Of a stretch of 64,000 nt of DNA, positions 10,347-18,735 are shown one piece after another. The stretch comes from Thiohalobacter thiocyanaticus (lineage in GTDB: Bacteria; Pseudomonadota; Gammaproteobacteria; Thiohalobacterales; Thiohalobacteraceae). Below the pieces are notes generated by a model, which did no database searches, was not told the DNA's origin, and saw nothing but the letters and a program-made list of their open reading frames with translations. How positions within the stretch are numbered: position 1 is the stretch's first letter; every line of letters begins with the position of its first letter. The position numbers were made by a program, and so were the translations under genes. The stretch spans positions 372,001 to 436,000 of the forward strand of contig NZ_QZMU01000001.1 in the NCBI RefSeq assembly GCF_003932505.1. Reading direction: 5' to 3'.

Positions 10347-11090
10347 ATGCACACCCTGTTTCAATCTCCGACCGGCAATCTGGTACCCGCAGCGTCCGCA
10401 GATCCGGGCGCTGTTCACCCGCTTTATCTGTGATGCACTCGATCCCGCCCCGACCCGCACCGAGGTCTGTACATCCCGGCGAACCTGTTTCGAAGCCGGG
10501 ATCGGGGATGACGAGAACAACCTTCCTATCAAGGAAATGCGAGAAATTGCGCGCCTGTCATCACGAGCGTATAATCAGCAACCTCATTCCACGGCAACCG
10601 CGACTTCCTGCTCGGGCCCGCTCGCCGAACTCATGGCGACCAGCTCCCGATGACCCCCGCCCGCATCGACCGCTACGGCAACAACCGACCCTGCTGATTG
10701 CACGGCGACACCCCCTGTGCACCGATGAACCTGGAATACTCTAGGCCTTCGCCGGCGAGTGCGCGATCCCGACTGGCACGACAATTCCTGGCCCTGGCCC
10801 CTGGCCGAGCGGTCGGCGGATGGCCCGGCCTGCGCGAACCAGCCGCGAACAGGACGCAACCAAGCGTCCTAAAGAAGAGCATTGATGTCAACCGGAGTCC
10901 GTTCATAAAGGCAAGGCGCGAGGCCGTCGTGCAGACCCTGAATTCACGCCACACCCACCGACCCGCTGTGCACGAATTCGACCTCGACGGCCGCCCTGCC
11001 CGGCGTATCGTGCTGGGGGACTGGTACGATCAGGGCAGTGTGCTGGAGGTTTCCGCCGCGGGCTGGGAACTGCATGGGTTGCAGCCCTAG
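10347..11090 (+). pseudogene. lpxH: UDP-2,3-diacylglucosamine hydrolase, frameshifted
   Basis: The start MHTLF (ATG at 10347) and following bases encode, across frame changes, the LpxH pattern FISDLHL, then LFTRFICDALD, GDD, the metal-site piece equivalent to HGNRDFL, PTLL..HGD.LCTDD, and an intact C-terminal stretch HTHRPAVHEFDLDG through VLGDWYDQGSVLEVSA ending at 11090. LpxH is a cytoplasmic, membrane-associated metallophosphoesterase that makes lipid X in lipid A synthesis and is essential in most bacteria that use it. The span of 744 bp fits the family length (about 240 residues). The damage is concentrated upstream of residue 190, and the last 40 codons read cleanly, so the bad-sequence block seems to end near 10.95 kb. 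Confidence 0.75.
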
Positions 11091-11128
11091 CCTGTAATCA
11101 CACCAAAGCACACCAGGATCACAAAGTT

Positions 11129-11280
11129 AAGGAAACCCTGATTATTACCCTTCTTGTCATTGCGAGAAGCGCAGCGACGCGGCGATCTCTAACCGACTGA
11201 TTCTGCAGTACGAGATTGCTTCGCTACGTTTATGCCCTATGGGTACTCGCAATGACAGTCTGTTTGAATTAATCAGAGGT
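11129..11280. repeat. Nested inverted repeat: family E shell around family D palindrome
   Basis: The outer arms AAACCCTGATTATTA (about 11,133-11,147) and GAATTAATCAGAGG (11,266-11,279) are inverted copies. Inside lies a family D palindrome from TGTCATTGCGAGAAGCG to CTCGCAATGACA (11,155-11,256). The stop codon TAA of the minus-strand gene at 11,269 lies inside the outer arm. The same outer arm recurs around a different core near 45,941-46,053. Confidence 0.7.
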
Positions 11281-11986
11281 CCCCGGATGATCCAGCCCCA
11301 CGCGCTGGTAGTCCTCGGGCAGGGTGAACAGGGCGGCCGGAACTGCCCGGTCCTGCTCTGTAGTTGACCAGCACCTGGGCCCGCCCCCCCTCATGCGACC
11401 ACTGCACCGGCAGGCCCTCGTCCAGATAGCGGGTCGCGCCCTGAACATAGTTGGCATAGAAGCAGGGCCCGCGCATGGCCTCGGGGGTCAGATCCAGGTC
11501 ACGGAACTGGCGCGCGGCCAGGATCTGCTGATACTGGCGCAGCGCGGCGGTGACATCGGGCAGCAGGGTCGGCACCACATGGGCAGTCATGCACAACTCG
11601 CCGTCGGCGATTACATCGACCCGGCTGACCGACTCTCCGCCGATGGGCGGCGCATCGGCATCCTTCCGGACCCGCACCTCGATCTGCGGCGAGCCTTCGA
11701 CCTCCGTGACCTCGCTGTCGGCGATGGTCAGGATGTTCCGGCTCTGATGATTGACGTTGTGGAGCACGCCCGCGTCGCGGTCGACCAGCAGGAAATTGCC
11801 CCCATCCGCGCCGTCATCCAGGCGCAGGAAGGCTCGTGTGACCAGGATACGCACGGGATAGGGCGCGATACCCTGCTCGCTTTCCTGGTAGTGCAGGATA
11901 GTGGCATCCCGGGTGGATTCGGCGCCGGCGGGCAGCTGCAGCAGCATACCGGCAAGCATTGCGCAGATTGACAGGCTTCGTTTCAT
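11269..11986 (-). CDS. Secreted protein of unknown function, frameshifted near the C-terminus
   Basis: The protein opens with a clear Sec signal peptide (MKRSLSICAMLAGMLLQLPAGAE, cleavage after AGA) and is about 238 residues once corrected. After the signal the sequence is Asp/Glu-rich, with a predicted beta-rich core (FLRLDD, NFLLVDRDAGVLHNVNHQSRNIL) that resembles proteins binding or sensing something through a DUF4412-like fold, but no family is claimed. Near 11,355-11,362 the frame changes: the ending TEQDRAVPAALFTLPEDYQRVGLD is in another frame than the body, so one base seems lost or gained. The stop at 11,269-11,271 falls inside a repeat arm. Its start overlaps the DUF455 gene by 4 bp (ATGA), so the two are probably translationally coupled. 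Confidence 0.65.
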
Positions 11987-12798
11987 GTAGGGATTCCGTC
12001 CAGCGCCTCCAGCCCGGCCAGTTCCGTGTCGCTGAAACCGGCCTGCCGGCGCGCCTCGATGTGAAAGGGACCGCGCACCCCGCCGGGGATGTATTCCCGG
12101 ATCAGGGCCTGGAACCGGGCCTCGGGTTCGACCCCGCGTCGGGCGCAGCAGTAACGGTACCAGCGGGTACCGATTTCAACATGCCCGATCTCGTCGTGCA
12201 AAATGATTTCCAGCAGGGCCACGGTGCGCTCGTCGCCGGCCTCGCGCAGGCGCTGCATCATGCCGGGCGTGACATCCAGCCCGCGCGCCTCCAGCACCCT
12301 GGGCACCAGCGCCATGCGCACCAGCACGTCATGCGCGGTCTCCAGCGCCATCGACCAGAGGCCGTTGTGGGCCGGAAAATCGCCATAGTCATACCCCAGT
12401 TCCTGCAGTCGCTCGCGCAGCAGGCCGAAGTGATATGCCTCCTCGGCGGCGACCCGGGCCCAGTCGCGGTAATAATCGGGCGGCATGCCGGCAAAGCGGG
12501 CCACCGCGTCCCAGGCCAGGTTGATGGCGTTGAACTCGATGTGGGCAATGGCATGCACCAGCGCGGCCTGCCCTTCGGGGCTGCCCAGCCGGCGGCGCGG
12601 CAGGTCGCGCGGCGGCACCAGCTCCGGGCGCGCAGGCCGGCCGGGGGCATCGAATGCCGAACCGGCGGCAGCCGGATCCACCGCCAGACGACCGGCCTGC
12701 AGGGCGCCGAAGGCATCCCGACTCAGACGGCACTTGGCGGCGGGATCGGATTCGGCCAGACAGGCGCGGGCGGCGGTGATCAGGCAGGAATCAGGCAT
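11983..12798 (-). CDS. DUF455 family ferritin-like protein
   Basis: This 271-residue protein carries the paired Glu/His motifs of a ferritin-like four-helix di-metal protein: AHIEFNAINLAWDA, EEAYHF and HDEIGHVEIGTRW. This combination, with the spacing seen, is that of the DUF455 family, which is distantly related to the MiaE tRNA hydroxylase. The substrate is unknown for the family. The four Glu and two His ligands all appear to be present. The downstream gene begins within its last codons (4-bp overlap), pointing to an operon with the secreted protein. A degenerate repeat lies just upstream. The fold is well supported; no reaction is assigned. Confidence 0.8.
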   Translation of the reverse strand: MPDSCLITAARACLAESDPAAKCRLSRDAFGALQAGRLAVDPAAAGSAFDAPGRPARPELVPPRDLPRRRLGSPEGQAALVHAIAHIEFNAINLAWDAVARFAGMPPDYYRDWARVAAEEAYHFGLLRERLQELGYDYGDFPAHNGLWSMALETAHDVLVRMALVPRVLEARGLDVTPGMMQRLREAGDERTVALLEIILHDEIGHVEIGTRWYRYCCARRGVEPEARFQALIREYIPGGVRGPFHIEARRQAGFSDTELAGLEALDGIPT

Positions 12799-12830
12799 GG
12801 AGGAGATTATATCAACAAGCCAGGGGACAA

Positions 12831-12919
12831 TCCGTCATTGCGGGGGCAGCACCTAAGCAGTTTTCAGATCTGCCGCCGCGTACAGAGATTGCTTCGCCAC
12901 ATGGGGCTCGCAATGACGG
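12831..12919. repeat. Degenerate family D palindrome
   Basis: The ends CCGTCATTGCGGG and GCTCGCAATGACGG are inverted copies of the family D terminus and the right half keeps AGAGATTGCTTCGCC. The left half has diverged. It fills the gap between the glycerate kinase stop and the DUF455 start. Confidence 0.55.
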
Positions 12920-12920
12920 A

Positions 12921-14171
12921 TCAGTCCGGGGCATCTGCCTTCCAGCCGATCACCAGGTCCATCACATTGGTGCCGGTCGGGCCGGTGACGATCAGGTCGC
13001 CACTGGCCTCCAGGAAGGTGCCGGCGTCGGCCGCCGTCAGGGCCGCTGCGGCCGACAGGCCCTCGACCCCGCCCCGCTCAAGCGTCCCGCCGTCGACCAG
13101 CGCCCCGGCCGCATCGGTCGGACCGTCGCTGCCGTCGGTGCCGGCGGCCAGCAGCCGGCAGTCGTGGCGACCGGCCAGTTCGATCGCCGCCGCCAGAGCC
13201 AGGTGCTGGTTGCGCCCGCCCTGCCCCGGAGACTCGGGTAACCGCACCGTGGTCTCGCCGCCCCAGACATGCACCCCCGGCGCGCCTGTCAGCAGCTCCC
13301 GCGCCAGGCGGCGACCGGCGTCGGCGGCATCACCGGCCAAGTGTTCGGGGTGCAGATGCACTGGCAGTCCCCGGGCTGCGACGGCACCGGCCACGGCCTG
13401 CAGGGCATCGTCCAGGCGGGCGAGAACATGGCAGTCAATACGTTCGAAATCCTTCGGGTCGGGCCGGGCGGGTACGGCGACCGGCAGGCGCACACGCAAA
13501 GCCTCAGGCAGCGCAATATCATCCAGCCCGGCAACCGGGGGCGACACCAGCAGACCCGAACCGATACTGGCCGGATCATCCCCCGGCACATCACTGATCA
13601 GCCCGCATCGGACCCGGCGCCCGCGCAGATAATCGGCCAGCCGGCCGCCCTTGATGCGGGAGACGCTCGCCCGCACCCGGTTCATGGCGACGATGTCCAG
13701 ACCGCTGCCGAGCAGCCAGTCGTTGAGTGCGACCAGATCATCCAGGTTCACGCCGGCGACCGGCGCCTCGACCAGGCTGGAGCTGCCGCCCGAAATCAGA
13801 AACACCCATTCCTGCCCGGCCGGTGCTTCGCCAATGAAGGCCAGCAGCCGCTCGCCCGCCGCCAGGCTGGCGGCATCGGGCAGCGGGTGGCCGGCCTCAC
13901 GGCACTCGATGCGTGGATCGGCACAGTGTTCGCTGCGGCTGTAACCCTGTTTGGTGATCGACAGGCCCGCGGCCAGACGTGTGCCCAGGGCGTTCACGGC
14001 ACCATCCAGCATGCCCTCGGCCGCCTTGCCGATCGCGACCAGCCGCACCGGCGTTTGCCCCGGCAGGGCCGCCAGCCAGCGCCGCGTGACGGCCTCACCA
14101 CGCACCCGCTCCAGGCCGGCACGGTACCATTCAAGAATCAGATTCCTGGATGTTTTATTATTTAAATTCAT
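12921..14171 (-). CDS. Glycerate kinase of the MOFRL family (glycerate 2-kinase type)
   Basis: This 416-residue protein matches the two-domain DUF4147/MOFRL glycerate kinases (GckA/TtuD type), which phosphorylate D-glycerate, usually at O-2, in the cytoplasm. Visible marks are the N-terminal segment VAIGKAAEGML, the glycine/serine loop FLISGGSSSLVEAP, MNRVRASVSRIKGGRLA, and the C-terminal MOFRL motif set VWGGETTVRLP, GGRNQHLALAAA and GTDGSDGPTDAAGALVDG. Length is normal. It would return glycerate from glyoxylate or serine routes to glycolysis. The upstream 130 bp is AT-rich and divergent to the small gene at 14,307, so the two probably have separate promoters there. Confidence 0.9.
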   Translation of the reverse strand: MNLNNKTSRNLILEWYRAGLERVRGEAVTRRWLAALPGQTPVRLVAIGKAAEGMLDGAVNALGTRLAAGLSITKQGYSRSEHCADPRIECREAGHPLPDAASLAAGERLLAFIGEAPAGQEWVFLISGGSSSLVEAPVAGVNLDDLVALNDWLLGSGLDIVAMNRVRASVSRIKGGRLADYLRGRRVRCGLISDVPGDDPASIGSGLLVSPPVAGLDDIALPEALRVRLPVAVPARPDPKDFERIDCHVLARLDDALQAVAGAVAARGLPVHLHPEHLAGDAADAGRRLARELLTGAPGVHVWGGETTVRLPESPGQGGRNQHLALAAAIELAGRHDCRLLAAGTDGSDGPTDAAGALVDGGTLERGGVEGLSAAAALTAADAGTFLEASGDLIVTGPTGTNVMDLVIGWKADAPD

Positions 14172-14306
14172 TTAATTGAATAATATTTCCAGAATCATTA
14201 TCAGGAAGGGGCTTTGATCTGTATCAGGTCATTGTTACCAGGCTTTGACAGCCGCACCGGGCTGGGGCAATCTGCCAGAAAACCAGGATCACGGGGAGGC
14301 AGGGCC

Positions 14307-14672
14307 ATGGCTGCGCAGGAACATCGGCTCGAGGTTTATGAACCCTACGATTACACCGGCACCAATCCCCTGCCGCTGTCCGGCGTCGGCACGCTGCGCG
14401 GCGGCAACGGCGCCTTCTATTACCTGGTGGAACCGGCCAGGCCACTGGAGCTGAACGGCGAACGGATCAACCAGCTGCTGGTGCTGCCGCGCTATACCGG
14501 TGATCCCATGTGCAACATCGAGGACGGCAGCTGCACGGTCAACATCGAATATGTCATCCCCGGCGCCCGGCTGGAACCCGATACCCCCTTCTCCTATAAC
14601 GACATCAAGCATTGGGGCGTGGGCAAGATCACCCGGGCCAACGGGAACGGGAACGGCAACGGGAAGGGCTGA
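14307..14672 (+). CDS. Conserved-looking hypothetical protein with Asn-Gly tail
   Basis: The 121-residue protein starts at MAAQEHRLEVYEPYDYTG; a GGAGG ribosome-binding site sits at a good distance upstream of the ATG at 14307. It is soluble, has no signal peptide or membrane helix, and contains two cysteines close together (MCNIEDGSCTVNIEY) that could bind a metal or form a disulfide. The last residues are a short (Asn-Gly) repeat, NGNGNGNGKG, encoded by a GGGAAC tandem of about 30 bp, a likely site of length variation. I do not recognise a family. It stands alone between the divergent glycerate kinase and a palindromic repeat. Confidence 0.65.
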   Translation: MAAQEHRLEVYEPYDYTGTNPLPLSGVGTLRGGNGAFYYLVEPARPLELNGERINQLLVLPRYTGDPMCNIEDGSCTVNIEYVIPGARLEPDTPFSYNDIKHWGVGKITRANGNGNGNGKG

Positions 14673-14706
14673 ACGCCGTCTCTGACAACTCACTGATAAA
14701 AAGCCT

Positions 14707-14849
14707 GAACCGCAAAGGCGCATAAGGCGCGCGAAGAGACTATGCATCAAACAAGGATATGCCCCGCATTGCTATCCTGACACTGTCTTGCGCATCTTCG
14801 CATTCTGACACCTGTACCTTTGCGCGCCTTATGCGCCTTTGCGGTTTTA
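14707..14849. repeat. Palindromic repeat, family G
   Basis: The arms GAACCGCAAAGGCGCATAAG (14,707 on) and CTTATGCGCCTTTGCGGTT (to about 14,847) are long inverted copies, extended inward by GCGCGC. The core holds a smaller inverted pair AGGATA/TATCCT. A second family G copy lies near 41,031-41,181. Confidence 0.75.
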
Positions 14850-14879
14850 TGCGCGCAGTTGGGGCAACCGCGCGACGAG

Positions 14880-16085
14880 CTAGCTGCCGTCCGCCACCGC
14901 ATCCAGCCCGCGGGCCAGATCGGCCCGAATGTCATCGATATCCTCCAGCCCCACCGCCACCCGGATCAGGCCGTCACCGATGCCGCTGTCGGCGCGCGCC
15001 TCGGGCGTGAGCCGGCCGTGGGTGGTGGTCGCCGGATGGGTGATGGTGGACTTGGTATCGCCCAGGTTGGCGGTGATGGACAGCAGCTCGGTGGCATCGA
15101 TCACCTGCCAGGCCGCGTCGCGTCCACCCTTGACGTCGAAACTCACAATCCCGCCGAAATCCGACTGCTGCTCCCGCGCCAATGCATGCTGGGGATGGGA
15201 CTCCAGCCCCGGGTAGTAAACCCGCTCGACCGCCGGGTGCACCTCCAGCCAGCGCGCCAGCCCGGCGGCATTGACACAGTGCGCCTGCATCCTGACCTTG
15301 AGCGTCTCCAGCCCCTTCAGAAACACCCAGGCATTGAACGGGCTCATGGTGGGCCCGGCGGTGCGCAGAAACCCGAACACCTCCTGCCCCACCCGCTCGG
15401 CATCGCCGACCACCGCGCCGCCAACGCAGCGGCCCTGACCGTCCAGGTACTTGGTGGCCGAGTGAATGACGATGTCCGCGCCCTGATCGAGCGGGCGCTG
15501 CAGGATGGGGGTGCAAAAACAGTTGTCCACCACCAGCAGACAGTCGCGGGCATGCGCGATTTCGGCCAGCGCACGCACATCACCCAGCTCAGTGAGCGGG
15601 TTGGAGGGCGTCTCCAGAAACAGCAGCCGCGTCTCGGGCCGGATGGCTGCCTCCCAGGCCGCGTTGTCCGAGAGCTCGACATAGGTCGTCTCGATACCGC
15701 AGCGGGCCAGGTAATTGTTGAACAGCACCGTGGTGGTGCCGAAGATGCTGCGCGAGGAGACGATGTGGTCGCCCGCACGCAGCAGGCCCAGACAGGTGGC
15801 CAGTATGGCCGCCATCCCCGAAGCCGTCGCCACACAGGCCTCGCCGCCCTCCATCGCCGCCAGGCGGTCCTGGAAGGTACGCACCGTCGGGTTGGTGAAG
15901 CGCGAATAGATGTTGCCCGGCTCATCGCCGGCGAAGCGCGCCGCCGCCTCGCGGGCGCTGCCGAAGACATAGCTGGAGGTCGGAAAGATGGCTTCGGAGT
16001 GCTCGCCTTCCGGCGTGCGCACCTGGCCGGCGCGCACGGCCAGAGTGGCGAGGCCGTATTCCTTGTCGTTGTCTTTATTCTTCAT
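14880..16085 (-). CDS. metZ: O-succinylhomoserine sulfhydrylase
   Basis: This 401-residue PLP enzyme of the Cys/Met metabolism family converts O-succinylhomoserine and sulfide to homocysteine in direct-sulfhydrylation methionine synthesis. The PLP-binding lysine is in SATKYLDGQG (about residue 212). Other family marks are SSYVFGSAREAAARFAG, SRFTNPTV, ASGMAAILA and VDNCFCTPILQRPLDQGAD. The start is the ATG at 16,085 (MKNKDNDKEYGL); an upstream in-frame start would run into a repeat. In related bacteria metZ follows purF, as here. The sulfide-using route would suit a sulfur-oxidising lifestyle, which is an inference. Alternative names such as cystathionine gamma-synthase are less likely given the neighbours. 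Confidence 0.93.
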   Translation of the reverse strand: MKNKDNDKEYGLATLAVRAGQVRTPEGEHSEAIFPTSSYVFGSAREAAARFAGDEPGNIYSRFTNPTVRTFQDRLAAMEGGEACVATASGMAAILATCLGLLRAGDHIVSSRSIFGTTTVLFNNYLARCGIETTYVELSDNAAWEAAIRPETRLLFLETPSNPLTELGDVRALAEIAHARDCLLVVDNCFCTPILQRPLDQGADIVIHSATKYLDGQGRCVGGAVVGDAERVGQEVFGFLRTAGPTMSPFNAWVFLKGLETLKVRMQAHCVNAAGLARWLEVHPAVERVYYPGLESHPQHALAREQQSDFGGIVSFDVKGGRDAAWQVIDATELLSITANLGDTKSTITHPATTTHGRLTPEARADSGIGDGLIRVAVGLEDIDDIRADLARGLDAVADGS

Positions 16086-16110
16086 GGGCGTTTCCTGGAA
16101 GGTCGTATCC

Positions 16111-16192
16111 GTAGGTCGGGTCAGCCGCAGCGCAACCCGACAATATGTCGTGGCCACGTCGGGTTACATCCTATCGGGCTAACCCGACCTAC
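16111..16192. repeat. Palindromic repeat, family J
   Basis: The arms GTAGGTCGGGTCAGC and GCTAACCCGACCTAC are inverted copies, with a second inner pair CAACCCGACAAT/ACGTCGGGTTA. It lies between metZ and purF, immediately next to another palindrome (16,205-16,316). Confidence 0.7.
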
Positions 16193-16204
16193 CCGCTACG
16201 ACGC

Positions 16205-16316
16205 CGGCAGGTCACCGCAGCCGCCGGTTCGGGATCGTCGGCCGCATGGACGCGGCCGTCGAGCGTACAGGGACGTATTCACAGCGTATCCCGAGCCGGT
16301 GGCTGCGGTGACCTGT
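16205..16316. repeat. Palindromic repeat, family L, with inner GGCCGC hairpin
   Basis: The outer arms CAGGTCACCGCAGCCGCCGG and CCGGTGGCTGCGGTGACCTG are near-perfect inverted copies. The centre has GGCCGCATGGACGCGGCC, a second hairpin. It ends 12 bp before the purF stop codon. Confidence 0.7.
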
Positions 16317-16327
16317 GATGCGATGTC

Positions 16328-17841
16328 TCAGCTGGTATTGCGCATCTCGATCACCTCGGCGTCATCACCGTCCCGCCGTTCCTGCTTGGCCATGTCGTTG
16401 CGCCGGCACTGCAGGTTCTCCAGATATTCCGGCGTGACATCGCCGGTAACGTATTCACCGTTGAACACCGAGCAGTCGAAGCGTTTCAACCGGGGGTTGG
16501 TCTTGTTCACGGCCTGGATCAGATCCTCCAGGTCCTGGAAGATCAGCTTGTCCGCGCCGATCTCGCGGGCCACCTCCTCGTCGCTGCGGCCGTGAGCGAC
16601 CAGTTCGTCAGCCGTCGGCATGTCGATGCCGTAGACGTTGGGATAGCGCACCGCCGGCGAGGCGGAGGCGAAATAGACCTTATTGGCACCGGCCTCGCGC
16701 GCCATCTGGATGATCTGCTTGGAGGTGGTGCCGCGCACGATGGAATCATCCACCAGCAGCACGTTCTTGCCCTTGAACTCCAGCTCGATGGCATTGAGCT
16801 TCTGGCGCACGGACTTCTTGCGCTGCTGCTGGCCCGGCATGATGAAGGTGCGGCCGATGTAGCGGTTCTTGATGAAGCCCTCGCGGTATTTCACGCCCAG
16901 GGTATTGGCCATGCGCAGCGCCGAGGTACGGCTGGTGTCCGGGATGGGGATGATCACGTCGATGTCGTGGTCGATCCATTCCCGCTGGACCTTGGCCGCC
17001 AGCTTGTCGCCCATGCGCAGGCGGGCCTTGTAGACCGAGACATCGTCGAGGATGGAATCGGGCCGCGCCAGGTAGACATATTCGAAGATGCAGGGCGCAT
17101 AGTCGGTACGTTCGGCGCACTGACGGGTGTGAAGCCGACCATCGAGGGTGATGAACACGGCCTCGCCCGGCTCGACGTCGGCGATCACCTCGAAGCCCAG
17201 CACGTCCAGGGCAACGCTCTCCGAGGCGACGATGTACTCCACACCGCTGTCGGTCTCGCGCTTGCCATAGACCAGAGGGCGGATGCCGTGAGGATCGCGG
17301 AAGGCAACCACGCCATAGCCGGTGATCATGGCCACGGCGGCATAGGCGCCATTGCAGCGCCGGTGCACGCCGCGTACGGCCTCGAAGACGTCGTTCTCGT
17401 CGATCTTCAGCCGCCCCTGGCTGTGCAGTTCATGGGCGAAGACGTTGAGCAGGATCTCGGAATCCGAGTCCGTGTTGATGTGACGCAGATCGTCCTCGAA
17501 CAGATAACGCTTGAGCTGCTCGGCGTTGGTCAGATTGCCGTTGTGCGCCAGGCTGATACCGTAGGGCGAGTTGACGTAGAAGGGCTGGGCCTCGGCGCTG
17601 GATTCGCAGCCGGCAGTGGGATAGCGCACATGGCCGATGCCCATGTTGCCGAGCAGACGCAGCATGTGGCGGGTGTGGAAGACATCCCGAACCAGGCCGT
17701 TGTCCTTGCGCAGGTACAGCCGATGGTCGTCGCAGGTCATGATGCCGGCCGCGTCCTGGCCCCGGTGCTGAAGCACCGTGAGTCCGTCATAGATGGCCTG
17801 ATTGACCCGTTCCCGGGCAACGATACGATGATTCCACACAT
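16328..17841 (-). CDS. purF: Amidophosphoribosyltransferase, frameshift after codon 5
   Basis: PurF catalyses the first committed step of purine synthesis, PRPP plus glutamine to phosphoribosylamine. The body is intact: [36 protein letters not shown] in the glutaminase domain, and the PRPP loop [13 protein letters not shown] in the transferase domain. The mature enzyme needs Cys1 after Met removal. Here the ATG at 17,839-17,841 reads MCGII and then shifts frame; adding one C (plus strand) near 17,825 restores [15 protein letters not shown]. Without it, the only in-frame start is a GTG at 17,839 that yields MWNHR and lacks the nucleophilic cysteine. A sequencing error is likely. A 292-bp element separates it from cvpA, its usual operon partner. 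Confidence 0.9.
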
Positions 17842-17857
17842 GCGTGCTTTATACCTC

Positions 17858-18149
17858 TAGTGTCCTGTCATGCGTCTAATGACGCCTTCAGCAAGGCGAG
17901 AAGCGGCCAGATGCAAGGCGCTTGCCCGCCGGGGTAGCCATTCTACCTCAAGGGCAAGCAACGCGGCAGATGGCCGCTTATCGCCTTGCCCGAAGGGAGC
18001 CATCGAGCCGCGCCATTGCCGCGTTGCAGCACTTGACAAGGGAGTGACCATTGCCTGCGCGCTGCGCCTCGCCTCAAGGCGCCTACTGTTGGTGCACTGG
18101 CACGGCTCGATGGCTCTGAAGGTATCATTAGACGCATGACAGGACACTA
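17858..18149. mobile_element. MITE-like element with 25-bp perfect terminal inverted repeats
   Basis: The 25-bp ends TAGTGTCCTGTCATGCGTCT... (17,858-17,882) and its exact inverted copy (18,125-18,149) bound a 292-bp segment with no plausible gene. An inner inverted pair GAGCCATCGAGCCG/CGGCTCGATGGCTC (about 18,000 and 18,105) adds structure. The outermost bases are TA on both sides, compatible with a TA target duplication of the IS630/Tc1 type, though this is inference. It is inserted between cvpA and purF, and its terminal TAG is the cvpA stop codon. Confidence 0.8.
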
Positions 18150-18638
18150 AAACTGAATGTTGTCGGCGATGTCCGGCGGCAGGAACTCACGCAGCCACAG
18201 GGCCAGGGTCTCGGCATGGGGCATGAGCACTGACTCCTGCCACCAGGGGTCCTGCGGCAGCAGGGTCAGCCCGCCCAGCAGGACCAGCACGGCGACAATC
18301 ACCACGCCGCGCACCACACCGAAGACAACGCCCAGCATGCGGTCGGTGCCGGACAGACCGGTCTTCTTCACCAACTGGCTGATCAGGTAACTGACCAGCG
18401 CGCCGAGAATCAGCACAATGACCAGCAGGGCAATGAAGGCCAGGGCATGGCGGATGGACGGCGTATCCACCCAGCGTGTCAGCCAGCCGGAGAACTCGGG
18501 GGCGAAGGCCAACGCGATCCAGATGGCGGCGACCCAGATACCCAGTGACATGGCCTCCTTGACGAAGCCGCGCAACAGGCTGATGCCCGCCGACAGGCCG
18601 ACCACCAGCAGCATGACCACATCGACCCAGGTCAGCAC
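18147..18638 (-). CDS. cvpA: CvpA family membrane protein
   Basis: This 163-residue protein has four hydrophobic segments (VDVVMLLVVGLSAGISLLRG, LGIWVAAIWIALAF, LAFIALLVIVLILGALVSYLI and GVVRGVVIVAVLVLLGGLTL) and the CvpA hallmarks RGFVKE near the start and the central SGTDRMLGVVFGVVRG. CvpA proteins are inner-membrane proteins linked to colicin V export and envelope integrity. The gene normally sits directly before purF and here precedes it on the same strand. The last codons read NIQF and then TAG, where the TAG is the end base-triplet of a MITE-like element, so the native C-terminus may have been altered slightly. The total length is normal, so any loss is small. Confidence 0.9.
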   Translation of the reverse strand: MLTWVDVVMLLVVGLSAGISLLRGFVKEAMSLGIWVAAIWIALAFAPEFSGWLTRWVDTPSIRHALAFIALLVIVLILGALVSYLISQLVKKTGLSGTDRMLGVVFGVVRGVVIVAVLVLLGGLTLLPQDPWWQESVLMPHAETLALWLREFLPPDIADNIQF

Positions 18639-18735
18639 CGCTTAACCCCCCGCCTCAGGCAAATACCGGTTTGTGCCAGGCGGCGGGGCCACCGGCGCTC
18701 AAGAACTCCTGTTCGCATCCGCGCATTCTAGCAAA

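Noticed and set aside
16328..17839. purF starting at the GTG at 17,839
   Set aside because: That start gives MWNHRIV and loses the catalytic cysteine, whereas the ATG two bases upstream gives MCGII before an evident one-base loss.
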